A DNA stretch of 64,000 nt from Clostridiaceae bacterium (GTDB taxonomy: Bacteria > Bacillota > Clostridia > Peptostreptococcales > T1SED10-28): assembly GCA_003553525.1 (NCBI GenBank), contig PWEO01000047.1:1-64000 (forward strand), read 5' to 3'. Of this stretch, positions 10,044 through 19,387 are shown piece after piece (the stretch's first letter is position 1; each line of letters begins with the position of its first letter). A program made the position numbers and the translations under genes. The notes below the pieces were generated by a model that had not been told where the DNA came from, did no database searches, and saw only the letters and a program-made list of their open reading frames with translations.

Positions 10044-10586
10044 ATGAAGAAAAAAGTTTTAGTTGTGATTGATTATCAACAGGACTTTGTCACCGGTAGC
10101 TTAGGTTTTAATGAGGCAGAAAAATTAGACTCCATTATCTGTGAAAAAATTGTAAGCTATAAGGATCATCAGGTTTTTTATACCTTAGATACCCATGATG
10201 AAGAATATTTAGAATCCTTAGAGGGAGAATCACTACCTATTGAGCACTGTATTAAAGGAACTAAAGGACATGAGGTGTATGGCAAGACGAAAAGATGTCT
10301 TGATGAGGTACGGGCACAACCCTTGGAAAAACGTAGCTTCGGGATTCATCCTCAAGAACTCCACGAACAATGTTTTGATTTTTATGAAGACGAGTTAGAG
10401 TCCATCGAGTTAGTCGGTGTGGTAACCAATATCTGTGTGATTTCCAATGCTATCGTTCTTAGAACCATGTATCCTGAGGTAAAAATCATTGTAGACAGCA
10501 ATGCTACTGCATCACCGGACAGGGAACTTCATGAAAAAGCACTGGATGTTTTGGAAGGTCTTCATATTACTGTTATAAACCGGTAA
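10044..10586 (+). CDS. Cysteine hydrolase, isochorismatase/nicotinamidase-like
   Basis: VVIDYQQDFVTGSLGF, HCIKGTKGHEV, GVVTNICVISNAI (D-K-C triad). Confidence 0.88.
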   Translation: MKKKVLVVIDYQQDFVTGSLGFNEAEKLDSIICEKIVSYKDHQVFYTLDTHDEEYLESLEGESLPIEHCIKGTKGHEVYGKTKRCLDEVRAQPLEKRSFGIHPQELHEQCFDFYEDELESIELVGVVTNICVISNAIVLRTMYPEVKIIVDSNATASPDRELHEKALDVLEGLHITVINR

Positions 10587-10604
10587 AGTATAAGAACTAT
10601 AAAA

Positions 10605-10627
10605 AAAGGAGACCGATGGTCTCCTTT
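10605..10627. terminator. Bidirectional intrinsic terminator
   Basis: AAAGGAGACC-GAT-GGTCTCCTTT between convergent genes. Confidence 0.8.
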
Positions 10628-10657
10628 AATTATTTAATATTACATATAGTTTTAAAC

Positions 10658-11173
10658 TTATACAGCAATAAAACTTAAAGTCTGTTGTAGTTGATAGAAC
10701 CGAAGTTGTAAACTTTGCTTGTTAAAGAATCCTTCTTGGTATTCCTTTACAGCATAGTACTTATCAACCATTGTAACAATCCAGCTTTCCTTATATTTCG
10801 GCGGAACGATGGTTGTAGGAAACATATGCTTTTTGATTATATCCGCTTCCATATCACTTACGTCAAAATATTTTCTTGCATTTTCAAGTGCCAATCTCGG
10901 ATGAGATACCGCATGGGATTGTCTCATATATTTCAGGTTCCGATTTCCTTTTGTTCTCCAGTCATAAAGAAAAAAATCATGGAGCAAAGCACCTCTAGCG
11001 ATGGCGCGATAATCCAAATTTAGCTTTTTTGCTATTTTATAAGATCGAAAGGACACTTCTAGGGAATGCTCGAAAATACTTCCTTCATGATGTCTAATAT
11101 CCTTCGATTGCATAAACACTTCGTGGTTTAAGATATCTTTTGTAATCTCGTAGTATTCTGAATTTCTGCTCAA
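10658..11173 (-). CDS. HD domain-containing protein
   Basis: HHEGSIFEHSLEVS ... GALLHDFFLYDW. Confidence 0.8.
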   Translation of the reverse strand: MSRNSEYYEITKDILNHEVFMQSKDIRHHEGSIFEHSLEVSFRSYKIAKKLNLDYRAIARGALLHDFFLYDWRTKGNRNLKYMRQSHAVSHPRLALENARKYFDVSDMEADIIKKHMFPTTIVPPKYKESWIVTMVDKYYAVKEYQEGFFNKQSLQLRFYQLQQTLSFIAV

Positions 11174-11342
11174 TATATGGACCTCCTAGGTTTAGTATGT
11201 CTTCGTAAAATTGTATTATGTAATCGAACTTCGTAACTTTTTCTCTTTTTAATCACAGTTTACATAATACTAGGATTATTGACTTTTGTCAAGGAAATCC
11301 AGTGTGCTTTCTGAGAAATTTATATTATTTTTTTGTTAAGTA

Positions 11343-12950
11343 TTATTCTTTCCGATAAACGACTTTGCCATCTACGATGGTGATTGTCACTTGGGTATTT
11401 GGAATATCAGCGGGATCTATGGTAAATATATCCCGATCTAGTACAACCAAATCTCCATAATAACCTGGAAGAAGTTTCCCCTTGATATCTTCTTGAAATT
11501 GATTTCTTGCTCCCTGGTAGGTGTAAGCATCCACCGCTTCTTCCACCGTCATTCGTTCTTTTGGTTGATAACCCCCTTCAGGGTACCCCGTATGATCCAT
11601 GCGAGTTACAGCAGCGTAAATGTTTCGAAAAGGGTTGGAATCTTCCACCGGCGCATCGGTTCCGATACTGATCAGTGATCCTTGCTGATATAGAGTGTTA
11701 AAGGCATAGGAGGTTTTTGCAAGTTCTTCTCCTACACGTTTTTTCACAATATGAAGGTCATAATCTAAAAAGACCGGCTGAGCCATTACAGAAATGTCTC
11801 TTTTTACGATACGATCCAATTGCTCTTTTGTGGTAATCTGATTGTGGACAATCCCGTGGCGTAAAGTATTATCTTTGCCTTGTAAGACGTTTTCATAGGC
11901 ATTTAATACACTTTCCACTGCTCCATCTCCAATGGCATGGGTTATTACGGGAATGCTGTGTTCATGAGCCAGTCGAAATAGATCTTGAAGCTCATGATCC
12001 TCCAAGGCTTCAACTCCTTTTGTCGTAGGATCATCGGCATAAAATTTACTTAACAGAGCCGTTCTGCCTCCCAGCGAACCATCCTTAAAAAGCTTTAGAG
12101 ATCCTTTTTGATAAAACCCGTCCAGATACTTACCATTTTTGTATTCTGTCTCCAAGTATCTTCGAAAGTTTTTTATTTCTTGAAAATTAAACTGATGTCG
12201 GTATCGAAGAGGAAGAGTTTTTTCTTCATAAACTTCCCTAATCCAGTCAAAGGTTTTTTGAAAATCTTCACCGGAAACATCGCAGGACTGAACGGAAGTG
12301 ATCCCTTGACTAAGGACATACTTTCCCGCTTGAATAAACTGATTTTTTTTCTCAGCCTTGCTCTTTTGTGATATAGACTTTGCCAGAATATAGGTGGCAT
12401 TTTCTGTGACCACGCCACTCAAGATTCCTTCAGGACTTCGTTCGATAGTTCCTCCGGGTATTTGGGTGTCTTCTTTTATGCCGGCCATTTCCATCGCTTT
12501 AGTGTTCCCTACAGCTACGTGACCACAAACCCTCTCATAAACAATGGGAATGTCAGCGGAGATCAAATCCAGATCTTCCCGTCTTGGTAGCCTTAACTCT
12601 CCTGTTTTAAAGAAGTCCTGATTCCATCCTCTACCGTGAATTCCCTTGACACTACCACTATTGGATAGATAAGTCTTACCCCGTTCAATGATCTCATCGA
12701 TGGATGTGGCGCCGTTGAGATTGCAACTATTCATAGCCTCGCCTAATAAAAAAAGATGCAGATGGCTGTCATTGAAACCCGGTAGAACGGTTTTTCCCCC
12801 AAGATCCAACACTTCATCCTGAGGCCTGCGGGTAGTGATAACCATCTCAGTAGTACCTACAGACTCTACAAAACCTTCTTTTAAAGATAGGGCTTCTTCA
12901 AATCTTCCTTTTTCCAAATATATTTTCCCGTTGATTAGTAGGGTTCTCAT
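11343..12950 (-). CDS. Amidohydrolase family protein (YtcJ-like)
   Basis: PGFNDSHLHLF, FKDGSLGGRTA, THAIGDGAV, SIGTDAPVEDSNPF motifs; start chosen by gaggag RBS spacing. Confidence 0.9.
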   Translation of the reverse strand: MRTLLINGKIYLEKGRFEEALSLKEGFVESVGTTEMVITTRRPQDEVLDLGGKTVLPGFNDSHLHLFLLGEAMNSCNLNGATSIDEIIERGKTYLSNSGSVKGIHGRGWNQDFFKTGELRLPRREDLDLISADIPIVYERVCGHVAVGNTKAMEMAGIKEDTQIPGGTIERSPEGILSGVVTENATYILAKSISQKSKAEKKNQFIQAGKYVLSQGITSVQSCDVSGEDFQKTFDWIREVYEEKTLPLRYRHQFNFQEIKNFRRYLETEYKNGKYLDGFYQKGSLKLFKDGSLGGRTALLSKFYADDPTTKGVEALEDHELQDLFRLAHEHSIPVITHAIGDGAVESVLNAYENVLQGKDNTLRHGIVHNQITTKEQLDRIVKRDISVMAQPVFLDYDLHIVKKRVGEELAKTSYAFNTLYQQGSLISIGTDAPVEDSNPFRNIYAAVTRMDHTGYPEGGYQPKERMTVEEAVDAYTYQGARNQFQEDIKGKLLPGYYGDLVVLDRDIFTIDPADIPNTQVTITIVDGKVVYRKE

Positions 12951-13117
12951 CGTTTTCACTCCTCATTCATTTTATTAGTAATTTCTCTTACTTCCATCTT
13001 TTCACATTTTCTTCTTTACGTTAAAGTATATCACGGAGCTTACATAAGAAAAACCCCAGTCTCCTGGGATTTTCCTTTTATTACTTAGTAATAAAATTTT
13101 CATAAATTAATATTTTG

Positions 13118-14500
13118 TTAGTACTTTAACTTCTCATCCAGATAAGCTTCCAAATCCGAAATTTTAATCCGTTCCTGTTCCATGGTATCCCGATCCCGTA
13201 CGGTAACCGCATTGTCTTCTTTTGAGTCAAAATCATAGGTAATGCAAAACGGAGTTCCTATTTCATCCTGTCGACGATATCTTTTACCAATACTTGCCCG
13301 CTCATCATAGTCCACGGCAAACTTTCCTGCTAAGCTTGAGAACAGGTCCTCCGCCTCAACTTTCAGCTTCTTCGTAAGGGGAAGAATTGCGGCTTTATAA
13401 GGGGCTAATTTGGGGTGAAGCTTTAATACGGTTCTATGGTCCCCCTCTATTGCTTCTTCCTCTAAGGCATCAATCAAAAATGCCAGAGCTACCCGGTCCA
13501 GTCCTAAAGAAGGCTCAATACAGTAGGGGACATACTTTTCATTGGTATGAGGGTCTTGATACTCCAAATCCACACCTGAATGGTTGCTATGCTGTCTAAG
13601 ATCAAAATCCGTTCGATCTGCAATTCCCCATAGTTCTCCCCAACCAAAGGGAAACTTAAATTCAATATCCGTTGTGGCGTTACTATAGTGAGATAATTCT
13701 TCCTTTTCATGTTCCCGAAGTTTAATGCTGGATTCTTTCATATTTAAATCCAACAACCAGTTTTTACAGAATTCCAACCAGTAGTCAAACCACTCCAAAT
13801 CTTTTCCAGGTTCACAGAAAAATTCCAGTTCCATTTGTTCAAACTCTCGGGTTCTAAAGGTGAAGTTACCCGGAGTAATCTCATTTCTAAAGGACTTTCC
13901 AACCTGACCGATGCCGAACGGAATCTTCTTTCTTGAAGTTCGTAGAACGTTTTTAAAGTTTACGAATATTCCCTGAGCGGTTTCCGGTCGAAGGTAAATT
14001 TCCGTGCTGGAATCCTCGGTAACGCCTTGAAAAGTTTTAAACATCAAATTAAACTGTCTTATATCCGTATAATCGTTTTTTCCACATTTTTCACAGGCAA
14101 TTCCTTCTTCTTTAATAAAGCTTACCATCTCTTCATTGGTCCAGCCTTCTACATTCATTTCCTTGCCTGCTTTATGAATATGTTGTTCTATGATTTGATC
14201 AGCACGAAATCTTGCCTTGCAAGCTTTACAGTCGATTAAGGGATCGTTAAATCCACCGATATGGCCTGAGGCCACCCACGTCTCCGGGTTCATTAGTATG
14301 GCGGAGTCCAGCCCCACATTGTTAGGGTTTTCCTGAATGAATTTTTTCCACCAGGCATCTTTTATATTTCTCTTCAGCTCTGCACCAAGGGGCCCATAGT
14401 CCCAAGTATTTGCTAAACCTCCATATATTTCCGATCCAGGGAAAATAAAACCTCGTGATTTACATAGGGCAACAATTTCTTCCATGGTTTTTTCTTTCAT
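13118..14500 (-). CDS. glyS: Glycine--tRNA ligase (single-subunit GlyQS/GRS1 type)
   Basis: [39 protein letters not shown]; preceded by glycine-type T-box. Confidence 0.96.
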   Translation of the reverse strand: MKEKTMEEIVALCKSRGFIFPGSEIYGGLANTWDYGPLGAELKRNIKDAWWKKFIQENPNNVGLDSAILMNPETWVASGHIGGFNDPLIDCKACKARFRADQIIEQHIHKAGKEMNVEGWTNEEMVSFIKEEGIACEKCGKNDYTDIRQFNLMFKTFQGVTEDSSTEIYLRPETAQGIFVNFKNVLRTSRKKIPFGIGQVGKSFRNEITPGNFTFRTREFEQMELEFFCEPGKDLEWFDYWLEFCKNWLLDLNMKESSIKLREHEKEELSHYSNATTDIEFKFPFGWGELWGIADRTDFDLRQHSNHSGVDLEYQDPHTNEKYVPYCIEPSLGLDRVALAFLIDALEEEAIEGDHRTVLKLHPKLAPYKAAILPLTKKLKVEAEDLFSSLAGKFAVDYDERASIGKRYRRQDEIGTPFCITYDFDSKEDNAVTVRDRDTMEQERIKISDLEAYLDEKLKY

Positions 14501-14718
14501 TGTCCTTTCCTCCTTGTACTATAGGTTTTGGCTCTTGAATTTAAATAACCTAATCCTAGTAATTCGCATAATTTTGTTATCACTAATTAGATTAAAATAA
14601 TAAAACACAAAGCGCTCTGCAAAATGATCATTTTATTAATGATAAATCTAAAAATAATTATACTGATTATGATTTATCGCTGGATAGATCCGATAAAACA
14701 CCCTTCTAATAGAATCCA

Positions 14719-14945
14719 TAAAAAAACTCCCCCCCCTAATCCAACGATTAGGGACGAAAGATGATTTCCGCGGTTCCACCCTAGTTGATGCAAAAGCATC
14801 CCCTTTAATAACTACTACGACTCCAAAGCGCCCTTCTTTTTCGGGTTGCATGGAGCTTACACGATCCTCCACTCGCTGAACCACTTCCGAAAAATACTCC
14901 TCTTTATCTTTATCGCTGTTTGATTAATCTTTAAGATATCAAAGA
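14719..14945 (-). promoter_or_regulatory. T-box riboswitch (glycine-type) upstream of glyS
   Basis: Reverse complement contains AGGGTGGAACCGCG, a GGC triplet in GAAGGGCGC, and terminator stem CCCTAATCG-TTGG-ATTAGGG then T tract. Confidence 0.9.
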
Positions 14946-14957
14946 TTATAAATTCTG

Positions 14958-15713
14958 TCAATAGTCTCTCCTGATTTTGCTAAGGAAATCCAGACTTTTG
15001 AAGTTTGTTCTATCCAAATGAATCATCATATATCGCAGGAAAACGTCATCCAACTCTTTGATCAATGTTGGATGAACTTTTAATTCTTTTAAATCCTCAA
15101 TATCTATAACCATTAAAAAATTCGCCAGTCGAATGGTCTTTTTTGACAAAGGCTTTGCAATGCCGGAACTATTTCCCTGACAATGCTGACAAAGAAGACC
15201 TCCTTCTTCCATATTTAACAGCCAACGTGAAGAACTGCCCGTCCCGCATTGGTTACATCCTTTTAAGTAGGGCTCATATCCGCTGTATTTTAAAAACTGC
15301 AGTAAAAAGCGAAGTATATGCAGGGATAAATCTCCCTTCTTTCGCTCTAGGGCTCCAAGAGACTCTTCAAACAATGTGAATAATCTGTTGTTACTTTGTC
15401 CTTCAATGGTAACCGTGTCCACCAACTCAATAAAAAATGAAGCAATGGATAATGCGTCCAGATCCTCTCGAAGTTTATAGTGATTATGAATCGGATCTAC
15501 ATTGTTTAAAGTGTACATAGACTTTCCTTTGTAGAGAACAAAATCGCTGTAGCAAAGAGGTTGAGCCCCTGCTAAATGCTGACTTTTAGAATTTCTAGCT
15601 CCACGGGCCATGACGGAGATTTTTCCCAGTTTACGAGTAAAAACCGTCAGAATACCGTCACTCTCCTTATATTTCATATTTTTTAACACAATGCCTTCGG
15701 TTTTTACCAGCAT
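14958..15713 (-). CDS. recO: DNA repair protein RecO
   Basis: MLVKTEGIVLKNMKYKESDGILTVFTRKLGKISVMARGARNSKS; C4 zinc cluster CNQCG...CQHC. Confidence 0.95.
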   Translation of the reverse strand: MLVKTEGIVLKNMKYKESDGILTVFTRKLGKISVMARGARNSKSQHLAGAQPLCYSDFVLYKGKSMYTLNNVDPIHNHYKLREDLDALSIASFFIELVDTVTIEGQSNNRLFTLFEESLGALERKKGDLSLHILRFLLQFLKYSGYEPYLKGCNQCGTGSSSRWLLNMEEGGLLCQHCQGNSSGIAKPLSKKTIRLANFLMVIDIEDLKELKVHPTLIKELDDVFLRYMMIHLDRTNFKSLDFLSKIRRDY

Positions 15714-15722
15714 AGGCGCCTC

Positions 15723-16619
15723 TTAGGAGTCATCCCGATAACCGAAGTTTCGAAGCATGGTGTTTTGATTTCGCCAACCCTCTTTAACTTTTACCCAAAG
15801 TTGAAGGTTGACCTTAGTTCCAAGGAACCCTTCAATATCTTCCCTTGCAGCTTTTCCAATTCCCTTAAGTTTTCGTCCGTTTTTCCCGATGATAATGCCT
15901 TTATGGCTGTTTCGTTCACAATAAATATTGACCTCTAAGTCCACTAGAGCTTTATTCGGCCGCTCTTTCATGGAAACCACTTCCACGGCTACCCCATGGG
16001 GAATTTCCTGTTCCGTATAGTGAAGGACTTTTTCCCGAACCAACTCTCCGATTATCGCCCGCTCCGGCTGATCGGTAATCATACCGTCTGGAAAATACTG
16101 GGGACCTTCAGGTAGATACTCTTTAATCTCTTCTATAACCCGTTGAAGATTCACCCCTTCTAAGGCGGAAATAGGAATAATGCTTTCAAAAAGCTCCATA
16201 TCCTCATATTGCTTTACAATGTTTTTTACGGAGTCTTGATCGGTTTTATCAATCTTATTGATCAAAAGAATTTTTGGTGTTCGGATTTTTTTCAGTTCTT
16301 CTAGAATATATAGATCCCCACCTCCTAAACGATCACTCTCATCCACCATAAACAGGATCACATCCATGTCCCGAAGACTGGCCTTAGCGGTTTTCACCAT
16401 AAATTCTCCAAGTTCCGTCTTAGGTTTGTGAATGCCCGGTGTATCCAGAAAAACAATTTGTAAATTTTCTTCCGTATACACACTTTGAATACGATTTCTT
16501 GTGGTTTGAGGTTTGTCGGACACAATGGCAATTTTCTCTCCTACTAACTGGTTCATCATTGTAGATTTCCCCACATTAGGTCTTCCGATAATGCTTACAA
16601 ATCCTGACTGATAGCTCAT
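15723..16619 (-). CDS. era: GTPase Era
   Basis: GRPNVGKSTMMNQLVGEKIAIVSDKPQTTRNRI; DTPGIHKP; C-terminal KH domain. Confidence 0.97.
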   Translation of the reverse strand: MSYQSGFVSIIGRPNVGKSTMMNQLVGEKIAIVSDKPQTTRNRIQSVYTEENLQIVFLDTPGIHKPKTELGEFMVKTAKASLRDMDVILFMVDESDRLGGGDLYILEELKKIRTPKILLINKIDKTDQDSVKNIVKQYEDMELFESIIPISALEGVNLQRVIEEIKEYLPEGPQYFPDGMITDQPERAIIGELVREKVLHYTEQEIPHGVAVEVVSMKERPNKALVDLEVNIYCERNSHKGIIIGKNGRKLKGIGKAAREDIEGFLGTKVNLQLWVKVKEGWRNQNTMLRNFGYRDDS

Positions 16620-17026
16620 GCTGATCCTCCTTTATTTTCTAAATCCTTTGGTGTAAAGGATAGCGGTAAAATTTCTTCCATTGTGTATTCTTTGTATTGC
16701 TCTACAGATTTCGCTAGAATTACTTTGATTTCAAGCCCAAACTCCACTAATACCTGACGGCAAATCCCACAGGGAGCCGTAAAGGCCTTTGGATCTCCAA
16801 CGATAGCGATGATGTCGAATTCCTTCTCCCCTTCGGATATGGCTTTAAAAAGAGCGGTGCGCTCTGCGCAGTTAGTTGCACCGAAGGAAGCATTTTCAAT
16901 ATTACAACCGGTATAAACTTTACCGGAGGTTGTTAATACCGCTGCTCCTACCGGAAATTCTGAATACGGTACATAAGCCATCTTTTGAGCTTCTAAGGCC
17001 CTTTGAATCAATTCTCTGTTCGTCAT
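16616..17026 (-). CDS. cdd: Cytidine deaminase
   Basis: CAERTALF and PCGICRQVLVEF motifs; start MTNRELIQ. Confidence 0.95.
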   Translation of the reverse strand: MTNRELIQRALEAQKMAYVPYSEFPVGAAVLTTSGKVYTGCNIENASFGATNCAERTALFKAISEGEKEFDIIAIVGDPKAFTAPCGICRQVLVEFGLEIKVILAKSVEQYKEYTMEEILPLSFTPKDLENKGGSA

Positions 17027-17051
17027 ATTTTTCCTCCTTTTATGTTCCTTG

Positions 17052-18164
17052 TTACTCATCACCATCAGGCTCATCCATGATTAAAAGTTCTTCCCGTGAA
17101 ATCACTTGTACCCAGGTTTGCCCCGGATTTAACACGATTTCTTCACCATCACTGTCATAGTACCGGGTAAAATCTTCTTTATCATTTTTCTCCCACTGTA
17201 CCTCCATCATTTCGCCCATGGAGAAATAGTAACCTTTTCCGCTACCGATAGTATCCATTTCCAAAATTCCTGAACTGGTTCCCGGAATCAAGCGGGTAGG
17301 GACGATTTGTACCAGCACATTGGTGGCTATAATCGGTTTTTCATCTTCTACCGAATGGGTTTCGTCGTATTGCCGCTGATCTGCATAATACCGGTCGTAA
17401 CCTTTCTCTTCCTCATTATATCGATACTCTGCGCGGTAATTGGAGTGATACCGAACTTCAAAACTTTCAACGGATTGTCCACTAATTAAGGCTTTTTTAT
17501 CTTCATGAAATTGATAACCATCAAAATCTGAAGACTCCCTATAGTTTAAGTTTTTAGCGGTGTTACGAATATTTTCCATACTGGTATAGGCATTATGAGG
17601 AGCCCTTTTGTGAGACTCTCTCCAAAAAGCGCTACCGCCGGGTCCTAAAAGGCTGACGTTTTGTATCCCCAGGCTACGAATTTCTTCATTCACTCTTGAG
17701 CTTGCTCCTGCATGAGTATAAATCGCTTGGTACTCCATGGCTTTTTCAATATAGTAGGGTCTAGCACTTCTCACAGGGCCTACCAGTTCCGGATCATTCA
17801 TTAAAAATATAGCTAAATAACGGGTTGCGTTCCCTTCCACATAAAACTCGTAGATCACTTCCGCATCATAAAATCCTGCATGAGGCCTGGCGCTGGGATT
17901 ATTATCATACATAACACCTACCACCGGACGATCCAAACGCTCTTCATCTTCAACATATATACCACTTAGAGGAGATGGGGTTCCCAATTTTTCCGGTTCT
18001 TCTTCCTCTTCTTCCGGTTCCTCTTCTTCCTCAACGATTTTTTCTTCCTCTTCTTCCACTTCCTCCGGTTCCTCTTCTTGACGGCAACTCACTACAAAAA
18101 TCAGCAGAAAAGCAATAAAAACCAATAACAACTTTTTTAGTTTCAACTTCTTTTTTAATTTCAA
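17052..18164 (-). CDS. DUF3048 domain lipoprotein (YerB-like)
   Basis: Signal peptide with lipobox-like VVSC, Glu/Pro-rich linker, RPVVGVMYDNNPSARPHAGFYDAEVIYEFYVEGNATRYLAIF. Confidence 0.88.
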   Translation of the reverse strand: MKLKKKLKLKKLLLVFIAFLLIFVVSCRQEEEPEEVEEEEEKIVEEEEEPEEEEEEPEKLGTPSPLSGIYVEDEERLDRPVVGVMYDNNPSARPHAGFYDAEVIYEFYVEGNATRYLAIFLMNDPELVGPVRSARPYYIEKAMEYQAIYTHAGASSRVNEEIRSLGIQNVSLLGPGGSAFWRESHKRAPHNAYTSMENIRNTAKNLNYRESSDFDGYQFHEDKKALISGQSVESFEVRYHSNYRAEYRYNEEEKGYDRYYADQRQYDETHSVEDEKPIIATNVLVQIVPTRLIPGTSSGILEMDTIGSGKGYYFSMGEMMEVQWEKNDKEDFTRYYDSDGEEIVLNPGQTWVQVISREELLIMDEPDGDE

Positions 18165-18208
18165 ACAATCTCTTCCTCTCTTACAGGATTTTTCCTTCCT
18201 ATCTTCAT

Positions 18209-18910
18209 CTATCCAAAAACTTGAAAAATAACAATCGTAATTAAAAAGCCCAGTAAGGCTCCTATAATTACCTCAAACAACGTGTGAATTCGACTTTCAA
18301 TGCGACTTTGAGATACTAATAAGGCCATAATCAGAGATAGGGTTGCCAGTAACATATTCTCTGAAATAAAGGTGATGGCTGCAAACAAAGAAAAAGCCAC
18401 AGCTGCATGACCGCTGGGCATGCCTCCTTTTAAGGCTGTTCCTTTACCCGTAAGACCCTTCACAAAAATAACGGTAAATACCACTATCAGCAGCGCGATA
18501 AAAGTAATGTGAATCGGTGCCTGCTGTACCCTTCTTAAAACACCATAAGTCAAGGGGTTAAACCGATGAAAAAATATGAGATAAGCCACAATAACTGCAT
18601 TGATGGAGGCAATCAATACTGCACCAGCGGCTACATTTTTAGCAATCTTGGCAAACACATGGTATTTATCGGTAATTAAATCGATGGTTGTTTCGATAGA
18701 AGTATTAATCATTTCAGCAATTATCACCATGGAAATTGTTGAAAAAAGTAACAGTATTTCCAATCTGGAAAGATCAAAAAACATGCTCATTACTAATACA
18801 ACAATAGCCACAGCAAAGTGGATTTTCATATTTCGTTGGGTTTTAAAAGCATAAAGAATACCTTCAAAGGCATAATTAAAACTTTCCAGGAGTTTACGGA
18901 CACGATTCAT
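18209..18910 (-). CDS. DgkA-type lipid (undecaprenol) kinase fused to PAP2 phosphatase
   Basis: DgkA-like MINTSIETTIDLI...AKNVAAGAVLIASI followed by PAP2-like GGMPSGHAA and SRIESRIHTLFE. Confidence 0.88.
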   Translation of the reverse strand: MNRVRKLLESFNYAFEGILYAFKTQRNMKIHFAVAIVVLVMSMFFDLSRLEILLLFSTISMVIIAEMINTSIETTIDLITDKYHVFAKIAKNVAAGAVLIASINAVIVAYLIFFHRFNPLTYGVLRRVQQAPIHITFIALLIVVFTVIFVKGLTGKGTALKGGMPSGHAAVAFSLFAAITFISENMLLATLSLIMALLVSQSRIESRIHTLFEVIIGALLGFLITIVIFQVFG

Positions 18911-18920
18911 GGTTCTTCAC

Positions 18921-19373
18921 CTAATTTCTTGTGATTTCCAATTTACTCAATATTTCTTCTTCAACTTTTCGCATTTTTTCTTTCCCCTTTGGATCTAAGT
19001 GGTCATATCCTAGCAAATGAAGCAGTCCATGAATAAAAAGATAGGAGATTTCTCGTTCAATGGTATGTTCGTATTCCTTTGCCTGTTCGATCACTGCTTG
19101 CGTAGAGATAATGATATCTCCCAGTATCTTCTCTTCCTCCGGTTGAAACTGTTGTTCAACAGGAAAAGACAAGACGTCCGTAACTCGGTCTTTCCCACGA
19201 TAGGTTTGATTCAACTCACGAATTTCATCAGCGGTGACTAAGGATAGACTTACTTCATAGCTTCCTTCAAGATTCTCATGGGCTAAAGTCTTTTTAATAA
19301 TTTCTTCAAATAACTCTTTCATTGCCTGATCCGGTACTAAACGTTCCTGACGGTTACTTATTTCTAAAATCAA
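18921..19373 (-). CDS. ybeY: Endoribonuclease YbeY
   Basis: IHGLLHLLGYDH motif. Confidence 0.96.
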   Translation of the reverse strand: MILEISNRQERLVPDQAMKELFEEIIKKTLAHENLEGSYEVSLSLVTADEIRELNQTYRGKDRVTDVLSFPVEQQFQPEEEKILGDIIISTQAVIEQAKEYEHTIEREISYLFIHGLLHLLGYDHLDPKGKEKMRKVEEEILSKLEITRN

Positions 19374-19387
19374 TAGTTTAATCTCCT

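Noticed and set aside
14648-14884. 78-aa minus-strand ORF upstream of glyS
   Set aside because: It covers the T-box leader; the sequence is explained by the riboswitch rather than coding.
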